NCBI GenBank assembly: GCA_905221605.1
Contig: CAJNDS010000277.1
Location: 1 to 28,315 of the forward strand
From: Symbiodinium natans
Lineage: Eukaryota; Sar; Dinophyceae; Suessiales; Symbiodiniaceae
Direction of reading: 5' to 3'
Length of the DNA stretch: 28,315 nucleotides
Shown: positions 18,500 through 28,315 of the stretch, piece after piece
How the letters are laid out: every line of letters starts with the position of its first letter
Position numbering within the stretch: the stretch's first letter is position 1
Notes under the pieces: model-generated
The model's input: only the letters and a program-made list of their open reading frames with translations
Told to the model about the DNA's origin: nothing
The model's database searches: none
Program-made: the position numbers and the translations under genes

Positions 18500-18795
18500 T
18501 AGCAATACTAGCAACACTAGCAATCTAGCAATACTAGCAATCATAGCAATCATAGCAATCATAGCAATCATAGCAATCATAGGAATCATAGCAATCATAG
18601 CAATCATAGCAATCATAGCAGTCATAGCAATCATAGCAATCATAGCAATCATAGCAATCGCAGCAATCATAGCAATCATAGCAATCATAGCAACCATAGC
18701 AATCATAGCAATCATAGCAATCATAGCAATCATAGCAATCATAGCAATCATAGCAATCATAGCAATCATAGCAATCATAGCAATCATAGCAATAA
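18500..18795 (+). repeat. 9-bp satellite, unit AGCAATCAT
   Basis: About 30 nearly perfect AGCAATCAT units with a few substitutions (for example AGGAATCAT, AGCAGTCAT, AGCAATCGC). Encodes Ile-Ala-Ile on plus or Ala-Met-Ile on minus in the artefactual frames. Confidence 0.95.
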
Positions 18796-19103
18796 GCTGT
18801 CATAGTTCCAAAACTGCATGCATAGGCTCCAGTATCTTATGTGAACAGAATTGCTAGCATTCTTTACAATATCCAGCAAGAAATGGGACTTGCTGGCGAG
18901 ATCTCCGACGAACCCTTTGCCTGCAGTTGCTGGCTGGGTATGTTGGGTGCAGTCTTCATCTACCACACCCTATTTTTTGAGTTGACATGCCAACCAGAAC
19001 AGTCGGCATCATGTACTGCCGCCTGGACTCTGTAACATCTCAGGGGAGATCAATTAGTCACATGGGCGTACCATCATCACGACTCGCAGCAGATGTTTGT
19101 GCA

Positions 19104-19108
19104 GTCAT

Positions 19109-19142
<34 letters not shown>

Positions 19143-19147
19143 ATCGT
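19104..19147 (+). repeat. Short 9-bp repeat, unit CGTCGTCAT
   Basis: Nearly five tandem units. On the minus strand it begins at the putative stop codon of the gene fragment at 19141-19745, so the TGA of that frame overlaps the repeat edge. Confidence 0.9.
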
Positions 19148-19745
19148 TCAATTGCATACTTGACCGTGGGTGGTTCATACTCCTCACCAGCAGGATGCAA
19201 ACAAGTTCTCCACACGGCCTCGCTTAAGCAAGGCTCAGCAAACCCTCTGCAAGAATGAAAAATGCTGCGCAACAGCCCAGAAGGAATTAAATGAACAGTA
19301 GATCCATCCGGGATCTGTACTCACGCCCGAGCACCCTTCGCCGTCAGAGCTTTTTTCAGGGATGCTGACACCTTCCGATCCCGCTGCCACGCGGAAAGGG
19401 CTGCCCACATGAAGGCGCCGTCTGGACAGGGCAGGTGCCAAACACAGTCAGCCATATTACCCTCGACAGTGTACCCGGAATCATACCCCAGCTGTCTGGA
19501 CTGTACAATATAATCATGGACCATGTTAACAACCCCCTGTATCGACATGAAGTCCGACCACAGGTGATGCGGGAATTGGTCCAACATCCAGTGCTCTTGA
19601 AACGATGCAGCGAAGCAAACCACATGGAGCTGGATAATCAAACGCCCAAGATATCTATCGCTCATCCTCCCTCAAATGTGGCACAGCGGCCATCTGCACA
19701 CCAGCATCCTGCGCCACCTTGAAGAGCAGAGTGACTACGGTTGTG
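19141..19745 (-). pseudogene. Unrecognised protein gene fragment with a 78-nt GT-AG intron
   Basis: The minus frame 19665-19321 reads 'YLGRLIIQLHVVCFAASF' onward through 'EHWMLDQFPHHLWSDFM' to 'SASLKKALTAKGARA'. At 19324 a donor GTGAGT begins, and at 19247 an acceptor preceded by a T-rich tract ends in TTGCAG. Joining 19325 to 19246 keeps the frame open for about 37 more codons ('GFAEPCLSEAVWRTC...KYAIER') to TGA at 19141-19143. Upstream, 'LLFKVAQDAGVQMAAVPHL' followed by 'REDER' (about 19735-19665) leads into 'YLGRL', except that a tandem duplication of GATA (minus; 19652-19659) shifts the frame by one. No domain is recognised. It may be a pseudogene, or a real gene with an assembly error at the duplication. 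Confidence 0.4.
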
Positions 19746-20227
19746 CAGTACACTCAACATCGGTGCAGGGGTCACCCTGGGCAATGCGGCAGTGCCTACG
19801 TACGTAGTTTGCGGAAGCCCTCACGCAGCAGAAGCAAGATCATCCCAGGCGGGGGGCACCTCGAGACTAGCTGGCCATCACGCAAGTCATTCAAATTCTT
19901 GCGAATTGGAAAGAAGGTCGTTGACTTTCGGAGTTGAAGGCCAGGTGACAAAACATGTCGCATGACGCAAGATGGGTGCTCCAACGCCACGAAGAGATGA
20001 GCCGGCGCAAAGCTCGCGGCACCACAACTCGCGCGCTCAAGATCTAACCCACGGTGGAAAAAACTAACGATTGAAATCGGAAAACGAAGGTCACGCCGCC
20101 GAACAGAACGCCCAAGCTCCCGGGCTGAGCCCCCATGCAGACTTAGCTGCATGTTGCTATCCCGGAAAACGCTGCCCACAAAGAGCAGCGGTGAGACGCA
20201 GATCGGCCTTTCAGTCATCCTTCTGGC

Positions 20228-20684
20228 TTACCCGCCTGCCCCTCGGAGCTGCTTGTAGAGAGCCGATCGTGATCGATCTTGCGCGGTGCAGAGGCCTCGA
20301 AGTTTGGTCATCACATAGTTGAGGGCCTCACCTTTCTGGGAGCGAGCATGCAAATTTGGAGCACAAGCTTCCGCAAAGACTTCAGAGCCTTGTCTGCGCT
20401 CATCTTCTTGGAAAACTTGTGAGCTTTGGCTTTGGTGCCTAACTCCAGTGAGAATGCGTTGGGGAGCTCTTGGGTTTCTCCAGACACTGGTCCACGTACT
20501 TGGCGGCCTTCCACTTCGAGGGGTCACTATCTTCCACGGGAAGCCGATGAAACAAATCCAAGAGATGCCTCCCAGTTTGACTCATGAAACCCGCATGTGA
20601 AGCCATATGAAGCCATCTTCCTGGCAGAATGGCGCCGAAGCTGGGGAGGCACGAGGAGCAAAAGCCGCTCTCTGCGGAGGTCAT
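20228..20684 (-). pseudogene. Upstream fragments of the same or another minus-strand gene
   Basis: Three consecutive frames give protein-like segments in order: 'HLLDLFHRLPVEDSDPSKWK' continuing to 'CLEKPK' (20684 side), then 'LGTKAKAHKFSKKMSADKAL' to 'MLAPRK', then 'EALNYVMTKLRGLC' to 'YKQLRGAGG' (stop at 20228-20230). Each switch needs a one- or two-base shift with no room for an intron. A GTAAGC donor-like site follows 'RGAGG'. I cannot connect it by splice phase to the fragment at 19141-19745. No family recognised; similarity searching of the three pieces would settle whether they belong together. Confidence 0.25.
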
Positions 20685-20839
20685 TCAACATCCTGCGCAT
20701 CGTCATATGCTCTCAAGGATCGCGGTGTGCGACTCTGTAGGCAACAGATGGAGCACTTCCCGGAACCAGGTCCACACCCCCACGTTGGCGAGCATGCAAT
20801 ACATCAGTGCTGGTTCATCACATCAATGACAACCCATAA

Positions 20840-21110
20840 CAGTATTAATAAGCGACAAGAACTGCAATAGTAACAATAGCAATAACAGCAAGAAGAGAAA
20901 GCAGCAGATCTCCAATGTTGATCGCAACAATAGAAGTATCACTAACCCCAACAACAACAACACCAAACGTGAACAACCAGAACCATACTGGCCATTAACA
21001 GAAATACCATCACTACTATCGCTAACAAACACAAAGCGCACTAAAGCTACTAACAGCAATAGCAGCAATAGCAAGATCAACAACAGTGACAGTAGCAAGA
21101 CACAACTTTG
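20840..21110 (+). repeat. Degenerate AAC/AGC-rich tract
   Basis: Loose AACAATAGCAATAACAGC-type sequence resembling a decayed version of the 9-bp satellites at 16.9-18.8 kb. The 177-codon minus ORF across it (poly-Leu core) is a product of the repeat. Confidence 0.6.
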
Positions 21111-22628
21111 GAGGCAAACCTCAAAACATCTCCTCAACAAAACATGCGAGCAGACCGACCTCCAGGCGTGAAACCAGTCAACTTCCAAGAGGCAAATGAG
21201 CCAAAGGCACGTGAATGTGAACAAAAATGACGAACAAATAGTAAAACAAGTAGTGGCCAGAAGGAGAGCAGGGGGAGTCGGAATAGGTGTACGGCATAGG
21301 GGCAGCGCAGTTGTCGGCATGTTGTAGGCATCGGCGTAGTCGTAGCCATAGGCCATCGTTGCAGTAGTAGAAGACTTGCCTGGTGGCGATGTGTTGCAAA
21401 AATGAGACTATGCCCTCCGATGCGCTACACCGGGCACTCAAACATTCAGGAGCTGACGGTTTGGGAGGAGCCCCCCAGCCTAGAAGTCTTTGGGGCCTCA
21501 CTGTGCCCAGGCTGAATTGGGAACAAGATGGCTTAGGGTTCCAGGTTCTTGTCCAGCGGCTGGCTCAAAGCCGGGCTGTATTCCGGTTCTTTTGGGGTTT
21601 GGAAGGTGATGAAATGGGGAGCAGGAGTTATGTTTGCCCAGCGCGCATCTGCATGGATTTGGAATGATTTGTGTACCTCTGTCCGTGCATGTGCCACTCA
21701 AGACATTCTGGCATACTCATGATGGCTCTGCCATTGGAGAGACACATGTTACCAAGGATCTGCTTGGGTGTGGCCGGCTTGGTGCGGTTGTTTCCGCACC
21801 TCATCGACTTCCTGGTCAGGACCCATGCTTGACTTCATGCGCATGACTATGCTGGACCGCCCTGTGCTGCCTTTTGCCTGTGCAGGGGCATCGAATTTTT
21901 TGTGTACGCAATCCTCCCCATGCTCGTGGCTTGCTGCAAGTGGGAATGGCTTCCAGCCACTGCCTGGGGTCGGCTGATTGCTGAATTTCGTGGCACATGT
22001 GGCGGATCATTGGTGTCAGCGAGGCGCGTGCTTGGAGGAGGTGTCGGCGAAGAGCTCGACGAGCGCTGCAGAGGATTAGCCGGAAGTTGCCGTGTTCCCA
22101 ATGGGAGGTTTAGGGACATTCCGCCGTTGCGGACGAGATCAGCGAGTGTTGCCCAGGCGCCGTGCAGACGCTGTACAGGGCCCTGGTGAGGATGCACAGC
22201 CCGAGGGCTTATCAGGTGCATCATCAGCAGAGGAGCGCCCATCAGCTATTCGGACGCTTGCCTTCATGGGGTGCAAAGATGTGCAAAGTCAAATCTCGGA
22301 TCTCCTGACTGGCAGAATGGTGTTGCGCCAGCTCAGGAAGAAGCGAAAGTTCAAAGTGAAGGTGTGCTTGTCTTTTGGCAGAGTGGAAACATCAACACCA
22401 GGGCCTTCCAGCGAAGTGTGTTCTGGGTGAGCTCTTGGGGTGCTCTGGGCCTTCTCTTGAAGGGGACCTTCTTCGAGTGGGACTGGAAAATCTTGTGTGG
22501 AGAGCGCTTGATGTGCTTTCGCTCTGCAGTGGACATTTGTGCAGGCCAGTCCTCAGCATCGGCCACACAATGTCGTGCAAGTTCGGCCTCTTGGTTGCAG
22601 ATCTGAGTCTTACATCCAGACATTGTAG
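21111..22628. other. Unassigned region with competing short frames
   Basis: Several 60-119-codon plus frames overlap here in all three phases, for example 21902-22189, 22092-22430 and 22375-22734. Sites resembling splice junctions exist (acceptor-like TGCCTGTGCAG near 21885; donor GTGAGC at 22427 and acceptor CTCTGCAG at 22529). No combination is better than another and no domain is recognisable, so no gene model is given. Confidence 0.4.
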
Positions 22629-23171
22629 CAGTGCTGTCTGCGGCTCAGGCAGAAAGAGGTCGGAGAGGTCGTGCAGATCCAGGGCAGTGCTGTGCAGGGA
22701 TCCCCCGAGCCTGCTGGGGTGCAGGTGGACTTAGGCAGAGGCAAGCAGAAACCCGAGAAGCCAGCGCAGGACGCTCGCACCCCAATCCCAACCCGCATTG
22801 TGGTGAAGGCCAGCTCGGCAGCGAACTCCCGAAGTGACCAGCCCATCCAGCCCATGGATGTGACGCTCCTGCCAAGCGCTGTTCCAGCCGTTCAGGTCGC
22901 ACAGGAGATCCCAGCACGCAGCGTCATCCGGCCCATAATTTCCCCACCTGGCAATGGGCCCAGGGCGCAGCGTGAAAATCGTGAGAGGTCCTTTCAGCGG
23001 GAGGCGCCGGCAGGACCGCAGTTGCCGGCACAGGCGGCGAGAAGCGCGGCCCGCGGGGCGCGAGCAGCTCCCCGGCTGGCCCAGCGTGCGGCGCAGAATG
23101 CGTGGCACTCAGCCATGCATGATTATGCAATTCAGAAAGCTGTGCCACTAGGCCAGGTCACTGGGTTTTGA
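22629..23171 (+). CDS. Candidate terminal exon, unrecognised Pro/Ala/Gln-rich protein
   Basis: One frame is open from just after TAG (22626) to TGA (23169-23171), about 180 codons. It may be entered by a splice acceptor CGGCTCAG (22641-22648 or nearby), as no good ATG exists near its start. It is rich in Gln, Ala, Pro and Arg, with 'IPTRIVVKASSAANSRSDQP', 'RENRERSFQREAPAGPQLPA' and a C-terminal 'HDYAIQKAVPLGQVTGF'. The composition looks like a disordered region. No domain or partner recognised. On length and composition it is the better of the plus-strand candidates in this half, but still uncertain. Confidence 0.3.
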   Translation, partial: QCCLRLRQKEVGEVVQIQGSAVQGSPEPAGVQVDLGRGKQKPEKPAQDARTPIPTRIVVKASSAANSRSDQPIQPMDVTLLPSAVPAVQVAQEIPARSVIRPIISPPGNGPRAQRENRERSFQREAPAGPQLPAQAARSAARGARAAPRLAQRAAQNAWHSAMHDYAIQKAVPLGQVTGF

Positions 23172-23890
23172 GGGCTTGCAACTGTGGGAATTTTCGGGGC
23201 AGGGCCTCGGGTATTTTCAAGTTGTGTTTTGTGTCACGATTTCGAAGCCATCGCCAGGTTCGAAGCTCACGAAACCCGAGCAGCTCGAACATCGACAACG
23301 TTCCAGCACTTCAAGAAAAAAGCTATGGCCTTTCAGGGCTTAATGATGGCACGTCTCAACCTTCAAGTCAACTTCGTGGGGCTCATGTTTGTCACATGCA
23401 ACTTTGTTGTCGGTCATGTCCCGGTTCGAAGATTATTTTGAAGCATGTTGAAACCGAGAGGTCAGCCTGGAAGCTTGAAACTGCTTGAGGTAAACCCTCG
23501 TGTTTTTTCAAAGCAACTCTGTGGCAACGGTTACCTTCAACACATGCGACCAAGTATGGGAAGAGATTGAAATGTTACACGGCTCGGGCATCAACGGGCT
23601 GGGCTTCGCAACGATCCCTTGATGCTCAGTTCTGGCAGTCCTGAAGTTGCGCCCAAGCATTGCTCGAATAGCCTCCCCCCTTCCCCCCTACCGTGCGTTG
23701 GGCCCACAAAGCGAAGCAACAATGGCATGTGCAACTACGATACCTGCTGGACGGTTCAGGTGGGAGGCAGCGAAGCCATTACTCTCCTTCGTAGCCAGAA
23801 GAAGTCACTGTTGTTTCCTAGGGCTCGCAGTGCTATTGTGTGACGGTGGCTTCAGGAGCAGTCTGTACTTCGGACGAGAGGTTCTTGACT
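23172..23890. other. Intergenic, nothing recognised
   Basis: About 700 bases of mixed composition. A 270-codon frame (23647-24459) begins here, but its first 80 codons have no distinctive composition. Confidence 0.4.
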
Positions 23891-23891
23891 T

Positions 23892-24268
23892 GTGGAGCGG
23901 CTCTTCAGCCGAGGCCATGCAGAGATCTCAGGGTCAAGTTGAGTGGATGCAGACGGCAGCCCAGCTGCGAGAGCTGAGCCGCAACCAGGACGGCATGTGG
24001 AGATCACAAGAATCCGCATGCACGCCAGAAGATGCTCTTGCCACTACGAAGAAGTTTGGCACACGAATCAAAATGGGAAAAAGATGCGCGGGAACGTTCT
24101 TATCTTCAAGCCAAGCTAGTGTTGATGCAGGAGCATGGCACACAACCGTTGCTCCCTGGGGCCTCTGTGAGCGACCTCAAAGCAGAACGGAGTCAACTCC
24201 GCAAAGGCTGGCGCCGCGGCTTTCACAGTCTTGGTGTAATTCCGCATGTGTTCTGGCACGTGTGTTGA
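23892..24268 (+). pseudogene. Exon-like charged segment with one frame change
   Basis: The frame of 23647 reads 'AEAMQRSQGQVEWMQTAAQL' then 'RELSRNQDGMWRSQES' to 'TTKKFG' (about 24060). The protein-like reading then continues one frame over as 'HESKWEKDARERSYLQAKLV' to 'DLKAERSQLRKGWRRGFHSL' (about 24068-24235). Both halves are Gln/Glu/Arg/Lys-rich and helix- or coiled-coil-like. An acceptor-like CTCTTCAG lies just upstream at about 23905-23912. No family recognised. Either a decayed exon with a frameshift or chance. Confidence 0.25.
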
Positions 24269-24459
24269 AAAAGGTCAGTAGCAGGAACTGGCACCCCACT
24301 CTCATTCGCCAGGCCGCGGTGAGCCCGCGCCTGGTCGTGGTGGGCGTGGTGCCCAGGGCGTCCAACGCCCGCCACGTGCGACGCAGCTGTTATAGGTCAG
24401 TGCCCCGGTCTTTTCGACCGTCGGCTTCTCAAAATTTACCGAGCATCCCCTGCGCTTGA

Positions 24460-26205
24460 TGGCATTGGGATTGTCGCGATAGTATCCGGTAGTAGCGGAT
24501 CAGCGAAAATTGAGTCGGAATGCTGACACAAGGTTATGGCTTCTTTCAGCAGATGCCAGTTTTGAGCTGGCTGGAATTCAGGTCCTTGCGTGTACAGAGC
24601 CGGCGTTTTTTGAAGAGCGTTTATCCTGTGTTGTTTGTGTGAAATGTAATGCATGAATTCAAGCTGTTTATGCCTGCTTCGGCCACGACTCAAGGTCGTT
24701 TGAGCCACTCTCCTTTGAAGTTAGCATTCCAGACAGAATCGAAAGACATGCAAGTTGCTGGGCATGACTCTTGATGTTCGTTCGGGCTGCTCGATGAGGG
24801 TGCCGTGCATTCGCGTGCCAGGCTCTCAAGCTATGTTTTCAGCGACAATAACCGCATTGTTTGCAGCACTGAGTTGCAAGAGAATGCAAGAGATAGTCGG
24901 TGCACGGCAAGTATAAGGAAGTAGATTCTAAGTAGATGGCGTTTGCTGTATGCTCTCGGGTCAAACTCTGCACCCTGTTCGTCTTGGCTCTTGAGTGTTC
25001 TGTTTCAGCCTTGGCTGGCCGCACCGGCTCCACATGGCCTCTGCGCAAGTCGCAAAGAACATAAAGGCATGATGGCTTGCGGTTTGCAGTTTGTGCGGCA
25101 GAAGTCTTACGGCTTTGCGCTGGGAAGCTTGCGTCGCCAGGAGCCCTCGGGTGGCCCCTGACTAGATCTTGTGTGGTCATGGCGGCGCGGCCCGTCCGCA
25201 AGATTCGGCAAGGTCCGTCATGAATGCATGGATGCAGCTGACACAGGAGTAACTGACAATGCATACAACCATGGCCTTCGTCGTTAGAGCGCTTTCTGCT
25301 CCGCCGATCAAGAATCCTTCTCCATCCAAGGTTTGCTTGCTGCTGCAGCACGCCTTGTAACTTGGGCCCCCATCAGCACGACTTCTGGTAGCATGAGACA
25401 AGTAAGTAGACTGGTAAACTCTGGGTAAACTCGACTTTGTGTAGAGAGATGTCAAGTATACCTGAGGTGAGGGCATGCCGGTTGAGGCTTGCACGTTTGT
25501 TCTGCTGCCGCACTGTCATGTGAAGACCAGCAAGCGTCCAGATGGCAGGAATCTGTCGCCACAACAACGCGAGCAGCCCGTCCGCGCTTTGACCTGCTTG
25601 CTGAAGAGGCCCCGGCCGCAATAAACAGTTCGGCATGGTTCGGCCAATTTTTTGTGTTGCAAGTTTGTATTTTATCTAAAGTAGATGAATACAGAATTCT
25701 TTTGAAAGAAAGAATGTATGCATATATAAATGGTCCCCCCCCCCCCCCCCCCCCCCCGCAGGACCACACCTTGTATTTACGCTTCTATGCTCTCCTAGCG
25801 GCACTGTTTCCACGAAAACCTAGTAATTTACGGCATTGTCAAGGTTTCGGCAATGCATAACCCTATTTGGTTGTCTGTCCTTTGATGTAGAATGTGCTTT
25901 TCTCACTACCGGATTCTGGTAGTTGGATTGTGTGTTTTCTAAGCACATTCTTTGGTATGTACAGTACATGGTGAAACAGCGTGGCTGCTTCTCGTTAGAG
26001 AATGCCAAGGAAAATTATCTCAGGTCATAATTTCGTTTCAGGAGTTACTTGTTGAAAGTGTTTCCAGACTGAGTAAAATTGAATTGTCCAAACACATCAT
26101 GCGAGCATCGTGTTTGCAAACTCACCAACATGCCCGCTTACAGCAGCTGTGCGAGGTTGCTTTCAACGCAATATAAGTCTTTTCCAAACTCATCATGCGA
26201 GCATA
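24460..26205. other. Intergenic, no gene recognised
   Basis: The short overlapping frames on both strands (longest 170 codons, minus 24839-25351) have no recognisable motif. It contains a 23-base C run at 25735-25757. Confidence 0.5.
25735..25757 (+). repeat. Poly-C tract
   Basis: An uninterrupted run of 23 C residues; its exact length is prone to sequencing error. Confidence 0.9.
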
Positions 26206-26209
26206 GTGT
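26087..26209 (+). repeat. 27-nt direct repeat pair
   Basis: 26087-26113 and 26183-26209 match at 25 of 27 positions (core CATCATGCGAGCAT), 96 bases apart. The second copy leads directly into a GT microsatellite. Confidence 0.8.
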
Positions 26210-26231
26210 GTGTGTGTGTGTGTGTGTGTGT
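26206..26231 (+). repeat. (GT)13 microsatellite
   Basis: Thirteen GT units followed by a degenerate TTTGTG continuation to about 26248. Confidence 0.95.
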
Positions 26232-26260
26232 TTGTGTTTGCTTGTGTGCAAATTGGGGGC

Positions 26261-26398
26261 CCCGACGTCCAAAAGCGGACAGCCTCATTTCGCGAACCCA
26301 GACATCCAAAAGCGACGGCAGTTACGAGTTATGGCGACGTCGATGCGCACGCCGCCTGACGACAGTTGCGGAAGGCGAACCCCGAAGTCCAAAGCGAC
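26261..26398 (+). repeat. Three copies of a ~19-nt word
   Basis: CCCGACGTCCAAAAGCGGAC (26261), CCCAGACATCCAAAAGCGAC (26297) and CCCGAAGTCCAAAGCGAC (26381): dispersed, degenerate copies in the same orientation. Confidence 0.65.
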
Positions 26399-26841
26399 GA
26401 CATTTTTTCCTTGATTCTTTCGGTTGTTTTTTTCCAAATCCTGGGCGGCCTCATTTTTCTTGATCCTTTTGTTTTTTTGATCCGGCAGCCCCCAGGCTCC
26501 ACTTTTCTTCCCCTTGTTCAGGACATCGAGTCGCTTCCAGAGGACTCCATGCCAGCTGTGGTGCTTCTTGGAATGTGACTTCTGCTTTGTGATCATTGCT
26601 TCAGGACATGCACAGAGACCCGGCATTTAGAGAAACCCAAGCCCCAAACCCAACACCCTGCACCCGAAACCATACCTGTGTGTCTGGCCTGCTTGGCGGG
26701 TGGCAAAAATGCCAATGCCATAGCTGTATGGGGAACATCGTTGTCCAAGATGTCGTGGTGGCAGGGGTGCCTCAGCTGGCTGCTGGGTTTTCTTCCAAGT
26801 AATTTGATTAATCCCTGCATCAGCTAGGCGGGCACCCTCAA

Positions 26842-26949
26842 CCCTAAACCCGTCTAGTGTCAGTAGCCTGGACCCACTGACCAAGATATACCAAGATCCT
26901 CGCCCACATTCGCAGGTGTGAGAGTCGAAGCCCTAAACCCGAGTAGTGT
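26842..26949 (+). repeat. Paired CCCTAAACCCG-TAGTGT words
   Basis: 26842-26860 and 26931-26949 share CCCTAAACCCG, two variable bases, then TAGTGT, 89 bases apart. The first half contains one and a half units of the CCCTAAA telomere-type repeat; too short to call interstitial telomere. Confidence 0.6.
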
Positions 26950-27278
26950 TTTCGCCTATGCAGTGCGGGTCTAAAGCTCAAGACTGAATCCTGAAAAAGA
27001 ACAAAACAACCGCAGCGTTTGGAAGTGGCTGCCCCTTGCTCGGCCGCGACGAAGACATGGCGGCGATCCTGCGCTTGGTGACCGGGGCCGGGACTCGGGT
27101 TTCTATAGGGCAAAGTTTCTAGAGCTTGTCGGATTTTATGTATAAACGGGGGTTCTTGCGGGGTTGCGCCTGATGGATCGACTGCCCGTGCGCTCGCCTG
27201 GTATGTCCGAGTGTTGGCTTCACAGGGGTTTTAAAAGTACAGCCTTGCAGCCAACTAAATGCACTGGACAGTGGTTAC
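26950..27278. other. Intergenic, nothing recognised
   Basis: About 330 bases of mixed composition between the paired CCCTAAA words and the CA-rich array. No gene, motif or repeat seen. Confidence 0.5.
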
Positions 27279-27584
27279 ACACACACACACACACCCGCAC
27301 ACACACACACAAACACAAACAGAAACAGAAACACAAACACAAACACAAACACAAACACAAACACAAACACAAACACAAACACAAACACAAACACAAACAC
27401 AAACACAAACACAAACACAAACACAAACACAAACACAAACACAAACACAAACACAAACACAAACACAAACACAAACACAAACACAAACACAACAAACAAA
27501 CAAACAAACAAACGCAAACGCAAACGCAAACGCAAACGCAACGCACGCAACAAACACCCACACACACACACACACACACACAAA

Positions 27585-27661
<77 letters not shown>

Positions 27662-28315
27662 AGACAGACACAGACAGACACAGACAGACACAGACAGACA
27701 CAGACAGACACAGAGACACAGAGACACAGAGACACAGAGACACAGAGACACAGAGACACAGAGACACAGAGACACAGAGACACAGAGACACAGAGACACA
27801 GAGACACAGAGACACAGAGACACAGAGACACAGAGAAACAGAGACACAGAGACACACAGACACACAGACACAGAGACACACAGACACACCAGACCCACAC
27901 GACACACAGAACACAGGACACACAGACACACCGACACCCAGACACACAGACACACAGACACACAGACACACAGACACACAGACACACAGACACACAGACA
28001 CACAGACACACAGACACACAGACACACAGACACACAGACCCACAGACACACAGACACACAGACACACAGACACACAGACACACAGACACACAGACACACA
28101 GACACACAGACACACAGACACACAGACACACAGACACACAGACACACAGACACACAGACACACAGACACACAGACACACAGACACAAAGACACACAGACA
28201 CACAGACACACAGACACACAGACACACAGACACACAGACACACAGACACACAGACACACAGACACACAGACACACCGACACACAGACACACAGACACACA
28301 GACACACAGACACAC
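27279..28315 (+). repeat. Compound CA-rich microsatellite reaching the window end
   Basis: Successive tracts: (AC)n, then (AAACAC)n about 27318-27490, (AAAC)n, (AAACGC)n about 27512-27545, (AC)n with CAAACACCC interruptions, (AGACAC/CAGACAGA)n about 27655-27710, (ACAGAG)n to about 27870, an irregular stretch about 27880-27940, and (CACACAGA)n, an 8-bp unit, from about 27940 to the end. The three 346-361-codon minus ORFs are Cys/Val/Leu/Ser low complexity from the repeat and are not genes. Confidence 0.95.

Noticed and set aside
18500-18795. Regular repeat array considered as CRISPR
   Set aside because: The unit is 9 bp with no spacers, and the context is eukaryotic.
18052-18857. Ile/Ala/Met-rich ORFs that look like membrane proteins
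   Set aside because: Produced entirely by AGCAATAAT and AGCAATCAT satellites.
20823-21356. 177-codon minus ORF with hydrophobic Leu core, resembling a membrane protein
   Set aside because: The hydrophobic core coincides with the degenerate AAC/AGC tract; the remainder lacks any motif.
22427-22529. Possible 103-nt GT-AG intron joining frames 22092-22426 and 22530-22734
   Set aside because: The splice phase works, but all three frames around it look equally protein-like and no homology supports one.
24839-25351. 170-codon minus ORF
   Set aside because: No motif, no splice or leader context, and competing frames on the other strand; probably chance.
27220-28315. Three Cys-rich 346-361-codon minus ORFs
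   Set aside because: Artefact of CA-type repeats.

Overview
The window looks like nuclear DNA of a dinoflagellate, most likely a symbiodiniacean or relative (such as Polarella or Prorocentrum). Four things point there: (i) a minus-strand 16-nt match to the 3' part of the dinoflagellate trans-spliced leader at 13350-13365; (ii) three copies of a GC-rich reverse-transcriptase element whose protein I recognise from memory as a family abundant in dinoflagellate genomes; (iii) very low density of recognisable genes with very large low-complexity tracts; (iv) no bacterial gene organisation, tRNA, rRNA or CRISPR array. The assignment is an inference from these features, not a database result.

Layout. 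1-3450 is a G-rich (plus strand) mosaic of reshuffled repeat modules, with one inverted, C-rich block (about 1728-1970) flanked by two near-identical direct copies of a ~250-bp segment. 3483-12704 holds three same-strand, head-to-tail, abutting copies of one non-LTR retrotransposon family. Copy 1 (3483-5132) is 5'-truncated with large internal deletions. Copy 2 (5133-8732) keeps the 5' coding region with a RING-H2-like and a zinc-ribbon-like motif, but has lost its RT palm and carries a ~197-bp internal inversion. Copy 3 (8733-12704) keeps a 936-codon open frame with all main RT motifs, but its endonuclease end is frameshifted. All three end in the same ~56-nt 3' terminal block and diverge sharply after it. 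The composite order is RING-like finger, zinc ribbon, 'SWLYVPLL' domain, RT, gag-knuckle-like Cys/His motif, restriction-like endonuclease (RLE).

12705-13400 is AT-rich, with several short perfect palindromes, an 11-bp minisatellite and the spliced-leader relict. 13400-16850 is mixed-composition DNA in which I recognise no gene. 16855-18797 is a ~1.9-kb compound satellite in which successive tracts nearly all have 9-bp units. 19141-20684 (minus) contains fragments of an unrecognised protein gene, including a plausible 78-nt GT-AG intron, but with frameshifts. 20840-27250 is mostly unassigned, with two weak plus-strand exon-like candidates (22629-23171 and about 23892-24268) and several short repeats. 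27279-28315 is a compound CA-rich microsatellite running off the end of the window.

No working pathway or operon is encoded. The only functionally coherent unit is the retrotransposon family: the RT would copy element RNA at a target nick made by the RLE, the Cys/His modules would bind nucleic acid or protein, and the conserved 3' block is the likely RT recognition end. None of the three copies looks autonomous as it stands.
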